A stretch of 64,000 nucleotides of DNA from Carex sylvatica (GCA_964058845.1 CAXKVR010000010.1:186001-250000), one strand, 5' to 3'. Numbered from the stretch's first letter, positions 11,560 to 23,399 are shown. Numbers and translations are program-made. The notes: generated from the sequence alone by a model not told the origin.

Positions 11560-13217
11560 GGTGGTGTTTGGTTGTGGTCTAAAGTTAAGGAGACCTAAAT
11601 AGCTATTTCAACTTAGGCCGATGTAAATTATTCATGTTTGATTGAGACCTAAAGTTAAATCATAACTTAAAGTATTTCTTGTTTGGTTAGAGTTGATGGA
11701 GGACTAAAGTTTTGAAAGCCTAAATTGATTAATTATTTAAAATAAGATACTAATTATATAATATTAATATATTAATAATAACTGTAATATATTATATTAT
11801 TATTATAAAATTTATTTAATATATTAATAATATAAAATATTAATTATATAATAATAAAATACTAATTATATAATTATAAATTAATAATAAATAAAAATAA
11901 AAATATACTAATTATATAATCTTATTAAAATAATTATTAATAAATTAACAATATAAAATATTAATTATATAATTATATGTTAATAATAATTATTAATAAT
12001 AAGATACTAATTATATAATATTATTATATTAATAACAACTATAATATATTATAATATTATTATAATAATAATTTACTATATTAACAATATTAATTATTAA
12101 TTATATAATTATAAATTAATAATAATTATTAATAATAAGATACTAATTATATAATATTAATATATTAATAACAACTATAATATATTACAATATTATTATA
12201 ATGATGATTTACTATATTAAAAATATTAATTATTAATTATATAATTATAAATTAATAATAATTATTAATAATAAGATACTAATTATATAATATTCTTATA
12301 ATAATTATTTAATATATTAACAATATAACATATTAATTATATAGTTACATATTAATAATAATTATGAATAAGAAAATACTAATTATATAATATTAATATA
12401 TTATATTATTATTATAATAATTATTTAATATATTAACAATATATCATATTAATTATATAGTTACATATTAATAATAATTATGAATAAGAAAATACTAATT
12501 ATATAATATTAATATATTATATTATTATTATAATAATTATTTAATATATTAACAATATAACATATTAATTATATAGTTACATATTAATAATAATTATGAA
12601 TAATAAAATACTAATTATATAATATTAATATGTTATATTATTATAATAATTGTTTAATATATTAACAATATAACATATTAATTATATAGTTACATATTAA
12701 TAATAATTATGAATAAGAAAATACTAATTATATAATATTAATATATTATATTATTATTATAATAATTATTGAATATATTAACAATATAGGATATTAATTA
12801 TATAGTTATATATAGTTAACAAGATACTAATTACATAATATTAATATATTACTAATAACTATAATATATTACAATATTATATAATACTTATTTAATATAT
12901 TAATATTAATTATTAATAAAAAATATTAATTATATAATACTATTATAATAATTATTTAATATATTAACAATATAAGATATTAATTATATAATTATTATTA
13001 ATAATAAACTAATTATATACAAATAAAATATTATTATAATCATTCAAGTTAGGTCATGGGATGGAATAAAGTTAAACCACCATGTGAGGTGGTTTAATTT
13101 AGGCCGGCCTAAAGATCGGCTTATGTCATCTTAGTCCGGCTCAATTAAGGCACGTTTGGTGGAATAACGAAGACTAAACACCTTATTTCACCTTTTAGGC
13201 CACAACCAAACATGACC
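11560..13217. mobile_element. PIF/Harbinger-type element with expanded AT core
   Basis: The left end GGTGGTGTTTGGTTGTGG and the complement of the right end, GGTCATGTTTGGTTGTGG, form matching terminal inverted repeats. They are flanked by 3-bp CTA at 11557-11559 and 13218-13220. A 3-bp target site and a TGTTTGGTT terminus are typical of PIF/Harbinger (Tourist-like) elements. The two ends (about 180 bp each) enclose about 1.3 kb of AT minisatellite and no transposase, so the element is non-autonomous. Confidence 0.75.
11735..13045 (+). repeat. AT-only minisatellite array
   Basis: About 1.3 kb made almost wholly of A and T. It is built from degenerate tandem units of roughly 110 bp that contain AATACTAATTATATAATATT and ATTATTTAATATATTAACAA. 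It lies wholly inside the Harbinger-type element. Confidence 0.85.
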
Positions 13218-13350
13218 CTAAAGAGGAGAAAGACGGTAATAAATACACTTTATTTGCATTGTTAAGAGCAAAAAAAATTGATATTTAAATACTTTGGAGG
13301 TGGATATAATGAATTGCTACCACAACATGCAAAACGAGTTCATTTTAGGA
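13218..13350. other. Spacer between two transposable elements
   Basis: Short unique sequence between the Harbinger-type element and the MULE-like terminus. Nothing else seen. Confidence 0.4.
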
Positions 13351-14544
13351 GAAATTGGTTACATGTCATCTCAAAATGTCGAATTTAGAAAAATATCATC
13401 TCAAAATTTTGATTTTGTTAAATGTCACCCCAAATCTCATTTATTAACAAAAATGCTACAAATACCATATTAATGTATAATTTTAAATTAACAATTTATA
13501 TAATAACTGAAGTTACCAAAATAACATTGATCTAAATTTCTTTCTCCTTAGAAACGCAATTTCAAAATTAATGCCAGATGAAGGTTAGATGAACAGAACG
13601 CCAGATGAAGCTATGAACAGAATTCAAAATTAACGCCAACCCTAAACTGTCTGCTCGCCTCCTCTCCCTTCGCCTCCACCTTCGGCCCGCCTCCTCTCCA
13701 CTCCGCCTTCCTCTCCTCTTCGCCCTTCCTCTCCTGTGAGCCCTCCCCTCCTCTCTGCCAATGGAGGATCTGTCTTGGGTACCTAGTGGGTAAGCATTAA
13801 ATTTCTCCTCTATATTTCCTTACTTTATTCTTAATTGCTTAGATGAAAATGGTAGAATTTGACCCTAGAAATTAAAAAAAATTGATTACTGATTTTTCTA
13901 TTCTCCTATAAATATCTATTTGAAGAGGGTTTAAATGTCAATATTTTTTGTGTCTTCATTATGTTTTTATTTTTAAGGCTATAATAATTGAAAATTTAAA
14001 GTCAAAATAAAATCATTAGATATTATTTGTTAATTTTTTTTATGCACATAAAAGATTAGGATTTTTCAATTTTATTTTATTAGTATCAAGAACTTATAAA
14101 AATACACTGATTTGGATAAATACACTTGTTTGGATTGGTTAGTCTTGTAATAAGAAAAAAATTGTAAGAATTGTTAAACAATAAAGATTGATGATGAGCT
14201 ATAATATTTGGTAATCTAATATTAATTCTACAATTTTGTATACGTTTGATCCGGAAACTGTTTTTAGAATAAAAGTTAAGATTGAAGTATATTGGAACAA
14301 GCAAAATGTTAGTACAAAGAAATATGTAAAAGGAAAAATATTAAATAGGGTGGTGGATTTCGATAGGTTTTCTTTGTGTGATTTGTTTAGTGATTTAGCC
14401 GAGGAGATAACTTGGGAGAGTTGTCAAACACCTAAGATTTGGTTGTTTGATAAAAATGAGAATAAGGATGTAGGAGTTTTAACCGAGTCTCAAATCCCAC
14501 ATATATTTGAGATGTACAAAAAAAAAAAAAAAATCACACTTTTT
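13351..14544 (+). mobile_element. MULE-like element, left end and gene start
   Basis: The presumed terminus (GGAGAAATTGGTTACATGTC, then blocks reading CATCTCAAAATG and GAATTTAGAAAAAT) matches, in reverse complement, the sequence at about 42300-42425 next to a GRF zinc-finger fragment. In both places a gene start points inward about 360-410 bp from the end. I could not find the opposite end or a target duplication. Assignment to MULEs rests on this architecture and on the protein type, so it is an inference. Confidence 0.45.
13761..14544 (+). pseudogene. Two 5' exons of a MULE-associated (PB1-like N-terminal) protein, truncated
   Basis: Exon 1 (13761-13789) encodes MEDLSWVPSG and ends at a GTAAGC donor. 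Exon 2 (14268-14544) follows a T-rich acceptor (TGTTTTTAG) in matching phase and ends at a perfect GTAAGTATG donor. The joined reading continues as an acidic/aromatic domain of about 90 residues, including KVKIEVYWNKQNV, VVDFDRFSLCDLFSDLAEE, PKIWLFDKN and SQIPHIFEMYK. This order (a beta-rich stretch, then DFDRFSLxDL, then a predicted helix) recalls the PB1-like N-terminal domain of plant MuDR-type transposases. No downstream transposase exon is found; an hAT MITE sits at 14704. Most likely a truncated transposon gene, possibly still transcribed from its own end. Confidence 0.5.
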
Positions 14545-14703
14545 GTAAGTATGAAATAAAATTTGAAAAATTACAAACTTTTACATCAATGTATCTCTCA
14601 CGTAAACAAGACAACATTTCAATTTGGCATTGTGATTGTGATATTTAATGATCCCAAATTTATAGCATTGAAGTTCTCTAATTCAAATATGACGGTAACT
14701 ACG

Positions 14704-15084
14704 TAAGGGTGAAAACATTATAAATAATATCTGATCTGTATTCAAAAAATTAGATGTGAATATTCGATATTCGAATATCCATGTGGATACTAATATAGTT
14801 TTATGTTTCAATTATATATATCCGAATAATAGATATATACCATATATTTTAATATATATTATGAAAAAATTATGTTATTCACCAATATGATTAGATAAAT
14901 ATTACAAACTTAATTATTTTTTAATATTTTAATATTATTTTAATAAATATCCGATCTAATCCTAACCTGGTATCTCTATCCGTCTAATATCAGCTCTATA
15001 TTCGTATCCAGAAACAAAAAGAAAAAAGAATATGAATATAATATTACTACTATCCGCTCTGTATCCGCTCTGTTTTCACCCCTA
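14704..15084. mobile_element. hAT-type MITE with 8-bp target duplication
   Basis: A 381-bp element beginning TAAGGGTGAAAAC and ending GTTTTCACCCCTA, a near-perfect terminal inverted repeat. It is flanked by TAACTACG (14696-14703) and TAACTACA (15085-15092), an 8-bp duplication with one mismatch, as expected for hAT. The interior is AT-rich with repeated ATCCGAT-like motifs and has no gene. Confidence 0.82.
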
Positions 15085-16775
15085 TAACTACATTCAACAT
15101 GTCTGCTTATTCAGTAATTGCATTTCTTAAAAAAAAAAAATGTATTTCGGTACTCTCTTTTTTTTTCCTTTGAGCGCAGTTTTGAAACACTTTTTTTCCT
15201 AGAATTTTCAATTTTTTACAACATTGACAAAGCTCAATCACATTTTTCTTAGGCGAGGAGATTGCACATAAATTAAAAAAGAAAAGAAAATTCAAAATCT
15301 TAAAAGCAAAGGTTAAGTCATTTGTAGGATAACTGTAAATTTGTATTTATGTAATATGCTTACATTGTGTTTTATGCATAGTACTTTGTAAAAAAAATAT
15401 GAATAAAAAAATACTAAATAACCAGCCATATCATTATTCAATCATAATCTTTTGATCAATATAATAAGTCCAAATTAGATTGAAATCAATGCAGTACTTG
15501 AAGGCCTTGCTTTAGTGGACTCCTTAATCAATCATAACCAGAATTGATTTCAATCTTGAAGGTCCAGACTAAAACTTAATCACTGTATTTAGAGGCGAAT
15601 TTAAGACTTAATCAAAGATAGCTAAGTCATTTTTATCATTTTAAAATTATAATTATGTATATTAAAATTTAATAAATTTTTTTATTTTATTTTTTATATA
15701 ATTCAGCTGCCCTCAGTAAATAACAACCTCAGTAAATAACAAATGTTTAGTTATAGAATAGTGGTTATAGTTTTATTTTATAGTTGAAAGAACTTGAGCT
15801 GAAAACTCACCACATATTATGCATTTTAATTTTTAGTCACTCTTATTAAAATTTTCTAATTTAACGCCTGACTGCATTGATTTATATTCTAAACAATGCT
15901 TAGTAGCCGCTCCTAAGTTTCATTTAAAAAAAAAAACAAAAAAACAAAAAAACAAAAAAAAACAACATCACTGCTATGAATTAACTCGGTATACCAGAGT
16001 TAATGGCTACACATGCCACAAAAGAAGATGCTATCTCTGTCCTGAAGAATTTAAAAAATTGGTCTGAACAAAACAAAAAAAATTATAATCCTAGATTAAT
16101 CATAGAAATGCAAATACAATTTTAATAGAAAGAGATATATTAAATGAAGCAGTTGGAACTTGAAATGATGTGAGAAATCCTCGTGAAGATCAAGGTATAT
16201 TAAGAGCTGGACCTAATATGTGAGACAGTATTAATTGTTGTTTGGGAAATTTTTATATAATATTAGGTTTTCTTTTAATATTTGTTAAACATTTATATCT
16301 ATCACCAATGCCAGCTTATTAAGTAGTAGTAATGCACTTATTATTAGTGCAATACCTCCTGATCACATAGGATTTTAGAATTACGTACTTCCTTTTTTTT
16401 ATTCCGTCAGTTTTGAAAACCATAGAAATTAATTTTGGAAATGATCGAAACAGCTGATTCCAAAGTTCCAAATATACAACCTCAATTTCAATCAATTTCT
16501 ATTTTCTATTTTAATGCTAATACAATACCTTATTATATATTTATTAGTCAATTACATGTATATTTCATCCAGGTTGAAAAATATAACTAAATTTAGATAA
16601 ATGTCTGAAGTTCATTATATTAGATAAATGAAAGTTTAATAACAACATAGAACTTATATATAAAGTTGATGAGTTCAAATTAGATTAATTAAAGTGTAAT
16701 AACACGAAATGAACTCTATATAAAGTGGATGAATTGAAATTTGATAAATGAAAGTTAATAATAATAAAAAAATTA
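15085..16775. other. Intergenic, nothing recognised
   Basis: AT-rich spacer with A-runs near 15920-15965. No coding frame or clear repeat that I can support. Confidence 0.45.
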
Positions 16776-17168
16776 GAGTAGAACTAGGGTGTTCTTAAGC
16801 TCATCAAAGTGTTTGGCGAGCTTAACTTTAAAATTTATCAAATCGATTTCAAATGACGAATCCGAACCGTTGAAACCCGCTTACCTTACGAGTGATGCAT
16901 CTACATATGAAAATTTTAAACGTTCGAATTAATTTAGTATAAAGTCAAGCGGTCAAAAAACGTTCAAAAAATGAATGCACTAAAATTAATTTATTAACCT
17001 TTTAATTTTGACCGATTGAGTTTATACTAAATTAATTCAAATGTTTAAAATTTTCGCATGTAGACACATCACTCGTAAGATAGGCGGGTTCTAATAATTT
17101 GAATTCATTATTTGAAACTAATTTAATGAGTTTTGAAGTTAAACTCACCAAACACCCTAGTTCTACTC
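16776..17168. mobile_element. Foldback Mutator-type MITE, 'GAGTAGAACTAGGG' family
   Basis: A 393-bp near-palindromic element whose ends are GAGTAGAACTAGGGTGTT and its complement. It is flanked on both sides by AAAAAATTA (16767-16775 and 17169-17177), an exact 9-bp target duplication. The two halves pair over most of their length. Relatives lie at 56085 and 56488. Non-coding. Confidence 0.82.
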
Positions 17169-17281
17169 AAAAAATTATATATAAAGTTGATTAATTGAAA
17201 TTAGATAAATAAAAGTTTAATAAAAGAATAAATTATATATAAAGTTTAGATATTTTACTTAAAAATGGGAGGAACCATAAA

Positions 17282-18030
17282 ATGGTGGCAGATGTACGAA
17301 AACTGACAAAATAGAGGGAGAGAGAGAGAGAGAGATTTGACATTTCAAAGTAAATGTTGATTTGTGAGACTTGAATATCAGCCCTTGCATTTGTTTCAAG
17401 AATCCTTTTACAGCTGTTCTCTGTTATCCAAGAATCACCTACACTTATTAAATCTCTTTAGAAGCCATATAAAAAAGATTATTTTTCTGTGATTATCGGG
17501 ATCCTGTTGAAAAATAAGAAGATTATTTTACAACCAATTATAATTTATTTAGTTCTTACTTATTCCAATTCAATTTATGTTTAAATAGTGAATAATCTTA
17601 TGTAAATCTTTCCCTTGTTCAGTTATTTATTCATTCCAACAGATATATATGTAAATCTTAGAGAAATGAATGTTTAAAGGCAAGAAAGGAATTATATATA
17701 AAGTTGATTGATTGAAATTTGATAAATGAAAGCTAGTAAATTAATTAATAACAAAAAAAATTTATAGATAAACTTGATTAATTGAAATTAGATAAATTGA
17801 AGTTTAATAACAAATATGAATTATCCATAAAGTTTAGATTATACTTAAATAGTAGGTTATTCGTATAGAAAGGTGGTATAATAGAGTGCAGATCCACGAA
17901 AACTGACAAGACAGAGAGAGAGATTTGACATTTTCAAAGTAAATGTTGATTTTTGGAGAATTGAAATTCAGCCCTTGCATTAGTTTCAAGAATCCTTTTA
18001 CAGTTGTTCTCTATTATCCAAGAACGGAGG
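17282..18030 (+). repeat. Imperfect direct repeat, period about 590 bp
   Basis: The block 17282-17445 (GACAAAATAGAGGGAGAG..., TTTGACATTTCAAAGTAAAT..., CAAGAATCCTTTTACAG) recurs at about 17870-18030 with scattered differences. A GA microsatellite at 17318-17336 is longer in the first copy. It is non-coding and the origin is unclear; it may be an old local duplication. Confidence 0.7.
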
Positions 18031-18115
18031 CTGTTGAAAATAAGAAGTAAAATATACATATTGGAGGACTAATCAGGACAAAAGAAGAATTGGTGAGTTA
18101 AGCCAACATTGGGCC

Positions 18116-18123
18116 TATATAAA
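18116..18123 (+). promoter_or_regulatory. Candidate TATA box of an orphan + strand promoter
   Basis: TATATAAA in the context GGGCCTATATAAAGCCTTC is a textbook plant TATA box. About 30 bp downstream begins a C-rich, leader-like stretch (CCCACGCACCCCAAACC..., then AACACTCTAAAGTTCATCTC). No coding frame follows before the tandem duplication begins at 18370. It may drive a non-coding RNA or be the stump of a lost gene. Confidence 0.35.
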
Positions 18124-18574
18124 GCCTTCACAGAGAAAGAGTATTCTCAGCCCACGCACCCCAAACCACTACTCCCAACACTCTAAAGTTCATCTCCTGC
18201 CTCTCTCAAAAAGAAAATAAATTATCAGCTGTGACCAGGGCGGAACTACTGTTTATCAGGGTAGGCAGCTGCCAGAAAAAAAAAAATATAAAAATATAAA
18301 AAAATAAAAAATAGTTTTCGGGGAATTAAAGCATACAGACATGAAGAATGTTATCAATATACATAATATTTACATCACCCGGCTGTGCATCTTAATTTAT
18401 ACCTGATAACAAATGGACATATAATTTTTATAATTTCTTCGTAGTTGGCACTTGCGGTATCATGAATTGTTAAGAAATTCTAAAGGAAGTTAATTAGAGG
18501 TTATGACCCGTGATACATTTCTTTATTATTAATTTATTTAATTCATCATATTTATTAGCGTGAATATGATATTT

Positions 18575-18748
18575 ATTAGGGTATCCTCTGCAGACTGTGC
18601 GGAGCTTTTAATCTGGTCCGTTCGTTTTGATCAAACAGACCAGATCAGATTTCAAAATTTAGACCCCCTCTAATCTGATCTGTCCGATCAAAATGAACAG
18701 ATCAAATTAAAAGCTCCGCAGAGAATACTCTGCAGAGGATACTCTTCC
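18575..18748. mobile_element. Foldback MITE, 'GTATCCTC' family (in copy 1)
   Basis: A 174-bp near-palindrome with ends GGGTATCCTCTGCAG and CTGCAGAGGATACTC; the halves pair through GGAGCTTTTAATCTG / CAGATTAAAAGCTCC. It shares the GTATCCTCTG terminus with other elements here. I could not identify a clear 9-bp target duplication. It was present before the segmental duplication, because copy 2 also has it (23400-23564). Confidence 0.65.
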
Positions 18749-19063
18749 CATATCAGATGCGTAATTGTGGGGCCTAGCTTGTGAGAATGACACAAAGATC
18801 ACCATGTTAGTTTTCATTATGAAAACAGAAAGTACCTAACGAATCCATCCATTCTTTACAACAAGCACCTAATTTGATTACACAAAATAAGCAGCATTCC
18901 TGTATCTTTGGACATACATCATGTTAGATCTAATCATGCATACCAGTTACAAATTAATGGTGTTCATCCATACATCCACACTAAGACAAGGGGCCTAAAT
19001 AGAAACCTACATTAAATTCACAAAAAGACGACGTAAAAAAGCCAAGAGAAAGAACCCTATATA

Positions 19064-20244
19064 CTAGATACCCTCTTCCCACAGAGGCTTTGATATAAGA
19101 TGTTTAAATTCTTCCAGAGCCAACTCATTTGACCTATCTATGCTTAAAATATTCTCCCTCGGCCTTGACATATTGTGTTCAAGCTTTGCCGCTAAACCTA
19201 ACTTTCCTGCTTTTTCATCCATTATTTCTCTCTCTTTCTCTTGCAATTCGGCAATACTCTTTCTAATATCTTCCAACTCAGTTTCATGAACATTGGCCGA
19301 TGCATGCAACCTCATGCTCTTCTTCTCCTCGCTTGCAAGCTCAGTCTTCAATTCAACCCCTTTTGAAGAAGACTCTGTGTAGTCTTTCTTCATGTTAATG
19401 AGCTGCTGCAAGCAACTTCTTATTGGGTCTACAATGAACCCATTCTCATCTAAAGACTCAAGGCAGGCAATTTTCTCCTTAAAGACCTTCGCTTCAGTGT
19501 GAATCAAGAGCCTCTGGATTGAATCTGACAAGATAAAATATGTCATCATCAATCTAAGAGCCACACCTTCCCTCTTGTCCTTGTACTCACTGCATTTGAA
19601 ATAGCACTATCCATTTCAAGCTGTAGACATACTATCTCGTACATTTATATACCAGTCAGGTACAGATCCTAGCATATGTTACTTTTGGCTAAATTTTGGA
19701 AATATTCATTCAGGTTACAACATCAAGTTATGGCCGAAATGGTAGTAAAGAAAAGTAACAGCGGGAAATTTATCAGGTATCATACCAATCACTATAGGTA
19801 CACTGTGCGCACCAGGTACCAGTCAAGACTCAAATTCTTAATCAACATTGTCTATTTACAGGAGTTGTGTTATTAGCAAGCACTTGAAATTATATATTAT
19901 GTGAGTCAGGTGCTGACCTAAAAAGGTCATCAGGTCAGCTTGACAAAGAGAGTACCTTTTAAACTTCATTAAATGAGGTGTATGAGGAATTTGATGGAAC
20001 ACCTCAAGTGTAATTTCTAGGGTCTTCCATACAGGTGAAGTTTTTTCAAATGGTAATAGTGGAGCTACCTGGTCAACACTAGAAACTGATCTGCTCATGC
20101 TAGGGTTTGAAATGTTGTCTTGGATTCCTGTCAGATGCTCCATAGTTGCACTTGAGTTCAGAGGCTGTGAATCAACCAATTGGCCCTTGCTGATTTCAGC
20201 AACACCCTCAGTAAAAGACTCTGGTAGGAAAACCACAAGTTTTG
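19064..20244 (-). CDS. DUF724-domain protein, 3' exons (copy 1)
   Basis: Two exons of a plant DUF724/Agenet-family nuclear protein. The upstream exon (20244-19956) starts after an acceptor TTATCAG and encodes a linker. Next comes the DUF724 signature LLPFEKTSPVWKTLEITLEV with IPHTPHLMKF; it ends at an AAAAG|GTACTC donor. The last exon (19589-19064) starts after an AAATGCAG acceptor and in phase reads SEYKDKREGVALRLMMTY. It then runs into a helical segment and a heptad-rich coiled coil (ELASEEKKSMRL..., ELEDIRKSIAELQEKE) before stopping at TAG. The joined reading PHLMKF-SEYKDKREG matches the family's order. The family is known for N-terminal Agenet (chromatin reader-like) domains; none was found here, so the gene may be 5'-truncated or have small unrecognised exons upstream. 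No stops or frameshifts occur in these exons. Confidence 0.78.
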
Positions 20245-20512
20245 CTGATAAGGATTATTATTATTTTTGCTGCATTTATTACTTAATTCCTAGCCATAGT
20301 ATATACACACACAATGTTCCTTTTGTTTGTTTAGTTTTATATTATATTATTTTACTTTTCTAAATTGTTAGGTAGGACTCACATAAAATAAATAAATGAT
20401 CATCTTTGTTTTGTGTTTTATCTTTATGCTCCACTCTATTTAGGCTAGGTTAGATTTGTTTGTCGAGAAATTGTAATCCACCAAAAGTGCCACTTAGCAA
20501 ATAATTTATCAC

Positions 20513-20539
20513 CTTGAGTATTAAGCGAGCATTGGCTCT
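20513..20539 (-). CDS. Possible 27-nt microexon of the DUF724 gene (copy 1)
   Basis: A 27-base segment lies between a TTGTAGGTTCAG acceptor and a CAAG|GTGATA donor. It reads SQCSLNTQ in a phase that joins correctly to the next exon at 20244 (phase 1 in and out). Copy 2 (25329-25355) keeps the splice sites and differs by one Cys/Ser change. The phase agreement is suggestive only. Confidence 0.35.
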
Positions 20540-21968
20540 CTGAACCTACAATATGACCCACTGTGCTGTCAATGATTATCAACAAAAAGCTGGTATTCGA
20601 CTGGTGGCTAAGACGCTAGTTTTGCATTCCGTGTAACTATTGGTGAATCATCTTGGAATCTAAAAGTGCTAACACATGACATTGATGTAATAGCTGCAAA
20701 TTAGACATTGATTTAGGTTTTATTTAATTTAACTTAGGATTGATATATTCTTCTTGTGAATGTTTTTTTTAAAACCTTCATAGAAGCTACGAAGTCGTGA
20801 GAGGGAATCGAATTGTCGATCTTTGGGTATAATAGCTCTAGGGTTGATTCTGCTTGTGTGAATGTTAAAAGACTAATTGAACATATAATGTTAATTAGTT
20901 TCCTCTGCTCTTTCAATGTAAATGATTTTATAACTCTTTTTAGTAGGCAAATTTGTCAAACAGTTCTTTAATAAAAAAAATTTCAGACATAAAAAATTTA
21001 GTAGTTCAGTGTGCACTTATATTTGCTTTTCACATGACAGTGTACAGTGTTGTGCAGAAAATCAACATCAATAATATATCTAGAGGTGTGGTTATAAAAA
21101 TGAAACTATGAAAATGTCAAAATATCCCAAAAGCTTTCTTATGAAATTTACGCTTTCTTATGAGTTGTGGTTAGTTAAAATTTGATTTTACGCTTTCTTA
21201 TGAAATGTAAACACTTTAGGGAATACATTTGTGACTTACACTTGTCTTTAGGGGTGTGAAGAAATGATTCCATACAAACTATGAGAACTAACAGGGATGA
21301 ATTTGCAAATATTTTTAATTAAAGGGCATGATATGTTAAGTTAAATGCCTTTGTAATATTTTCTTAAATAGAGGTGCTTAAGTGCAATTATGGAGACTTG
21401 AAAATTTTGTAGCTGCCGACTGAAGTAAACCTTCCAGAGATTTTTTTTTCAAATAAATATTTCATGGCATCAATTGTGAACTAATAATGAACCCCAAAAA
21501 AATATCATGTAGTTATTTATGTTCTTTTAGTAAAAGATTGCAAAAGAAGAAAATAATGCACATGAAGATTAGTACTATAACCTCCGATGACAATTTGCTC
21601 TCAACATATTTGTAACAAAAAGATACAACATGATCAGAAATTAGTGGAACTTCATTATAAAATTAAACTTATTCAATTTCTATTTCATTACAGAAATTTG
21701 GTGCCACTTTCTCATAAAAATAATCGGTTGAATAGATCATTTGTTAAAGTAACTGGATCAAAGTAAATGGGTGCCACTTTCCTATTTACAGACTATACAT
21801 GGATCAGAGTAAAAAAACCGGTACCAATACAAACTACAACATACCAAATTTTCATACAATAATTAGGGAAAAAATAGGAAATTGCGCATCTAACAAAAGT
21901 ATGATTATTTAGACAGAAATAGCAAATTATATGCACAATTATAATCGGTACAACAAAATTTCAATTAC

Positions 21969-22077
21969 ATTATTTTTGCTAGAAATCCCAGTAAAGTGTT
22001 TCTGGGTGCTTTCTGAGGATAAGGATGGGTCGTCCTACGCTTGGGCTGAGGCAGGTCATGTTCACTTGTTCCATTTT
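21969..22077 (-). CDS. Probable internal exon of the DUF724 gene (copy 1)
   Basis: A 109-bp candidate exon follows a GGTTCAG acceptor and ends at an AAT|GTAATTG donor. It encodes a basic Pro-rich stretch (NGTSEHDLPQPKRRTTHPYP, then QKAPRNTLLGFLAKI), the kind of linker that lies between Agenet and DUF724 domains. The differences from copy 2 inside the exon, AGT/AGC (Ser) and GGA/GGT (Gly), are silent in this frame, while another frame would change residues. Its out-phase does not join directly to the microexon at 20539, so another exon may be missing between them. Confidence 0.45.
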
Positions 22078-22282
22078 CTGAACCTTAGTATTTTGTGCAT
22101 GACTCCTTGTCTGAAGTAAATCAAATTTAGCAAGTGGAATGGTTAAAATATAAATCATCCTGTGATATCACCTATTAAACAAATGGTTTTCTATATTGGA
22201 GCTCATAAAGAAAGTATAATATTCACAATTGACATGCTAGCGAGCAAGGATAATGCATACATTTAGAATTATCACCTATTTT

Positions 22283-22584
22283 CACAAATGGTTTGCAACG
22301 TTTTGCAGTTGGGTCCTCTGACATCTAAATTTTTTGGGGGAGAAGAACATAATAATTCTATTAGATTTCATTTGTATAACTTTATATAAGTGATGACAGA
22401 GGTACAAAAATAAAATTGATTACGTATACATTACACAAATGGTTTGCAACGTTTTGCAGTTGGGTCCTCTGGCATCTAAAATTTTTGGAGGAGAAGAACA
22501 TAATAATTCTATTAGATTTCATTTGTATAACTTTATATAAGTGATGACAGAGGTACAAAAATAAAATTGATTACGTATACATTA
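22283..22584 (+). repeat. 151-bp tandem duplication private to copy 1
   Basis: CACAAATGGTTTGCAACG... occurs at 22283-22433 and again at 22434-22584, with a few differences between units. Copy 2 has only one unit (near 27098). The event therefore happened after the segmental duplication, or copy 2 lost one unit. Confidence 0.88.
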
Positions 22585-23399
22585 CATAATAGAATATTTT
22601 CTGAATCTCCCTACAAAATTCAGAAATAACAATAGCAGACCCAGTTAACAGATGAGTCATTTTACTTTTCAAATTTCACTACACTGGAAGAAAGCAATTA
22701 AAAAGTTGGAGAAACTTTAATTAGAAATTTGCTTTTTTGAATAGAGCTAAAAGAGAGAAAAAACCTTTCTCAACATCGTATTCGTGTATGATATCATCTT
22801 CGTTTATGAAAACCTCACCCTCGGCCGCTATAGATGCTCAACTCGTCCTCTCGGCTAAGCTTGTCTGACACAGATGTGAGGGTTTTACAGGATATTTATA
22901 AAAAGATCAAAAATAAAATGTGATAAATGAGCAAGATAAGGTTCAAATGAGACAAATATCATATTATGGATTTTATAAGGGGAAATTATGTAATTTCAGG
23001 AATAGTCACAAATATCAAGAACACTGTGTTTTACTGTAGTAGTTCATTTCAAAGTCCAATCGATAGATATGAGAGGGAAGTTACGTAGGTGGAAATACCA
23101 ACCGAACTCTCTTTCTCTTCTCTATTCATTCATCTCTTCGCCGCTCTTGCCATTGGAAAAACCAATCGATAAGTATCAGAGAGAAAGATTTACATCACCC
23201 GTAAATGCTGTGCATCTTAATTTATACCTGATAACAAATGGACATATAATTTTTATAATTTCTTCTTAGTTAGCACTTGCGGTATCATGAATTGTTAAGA
23301 AATTTTAAAGGAAGTTAATTAGAGGTTATGACCTGTGATACATTTCTTTATTATTAATTTATTTAATTCATGATATTTATTAGCGTGGATATGATATTT

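Larger units (their letters stand above)
18370..23187 (+). repeat. Tandem segmental duplication, copy 1 (4,818 bp)
   Basis: The segment from TTTACATCACCCG (18370) to AGAGAAAGA (23187) is repeated immediately downstream at 23188-27856. The two are nearly identical over the whole length, including introns and MITEs. The joint at 23186-23190 shares ATTTA with both outer breakpoints, which fits microhomology-mediated duplication. Copy 1 is longer mainly because of a private 151-bp tandem repeat at 22283. Confidence 0.93.

Noticed and set aside
15107..16400. Possible organelle-derived or coding insert
   Set aside because: I read both strands here for plastid or mitochondrial gene motifs and tRNAs and recognised none.
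20760..20870. tRNA/SINE-like B-box (GATTCGATTCCC-type word on the - strand, GTCGATC context)
   Set aside because: Only a loose B-box; no A-box, clover-leaf or tail, and it sits within a DUF724 intron copied in both duplicates. Not enough for a SINE or tRNA call.
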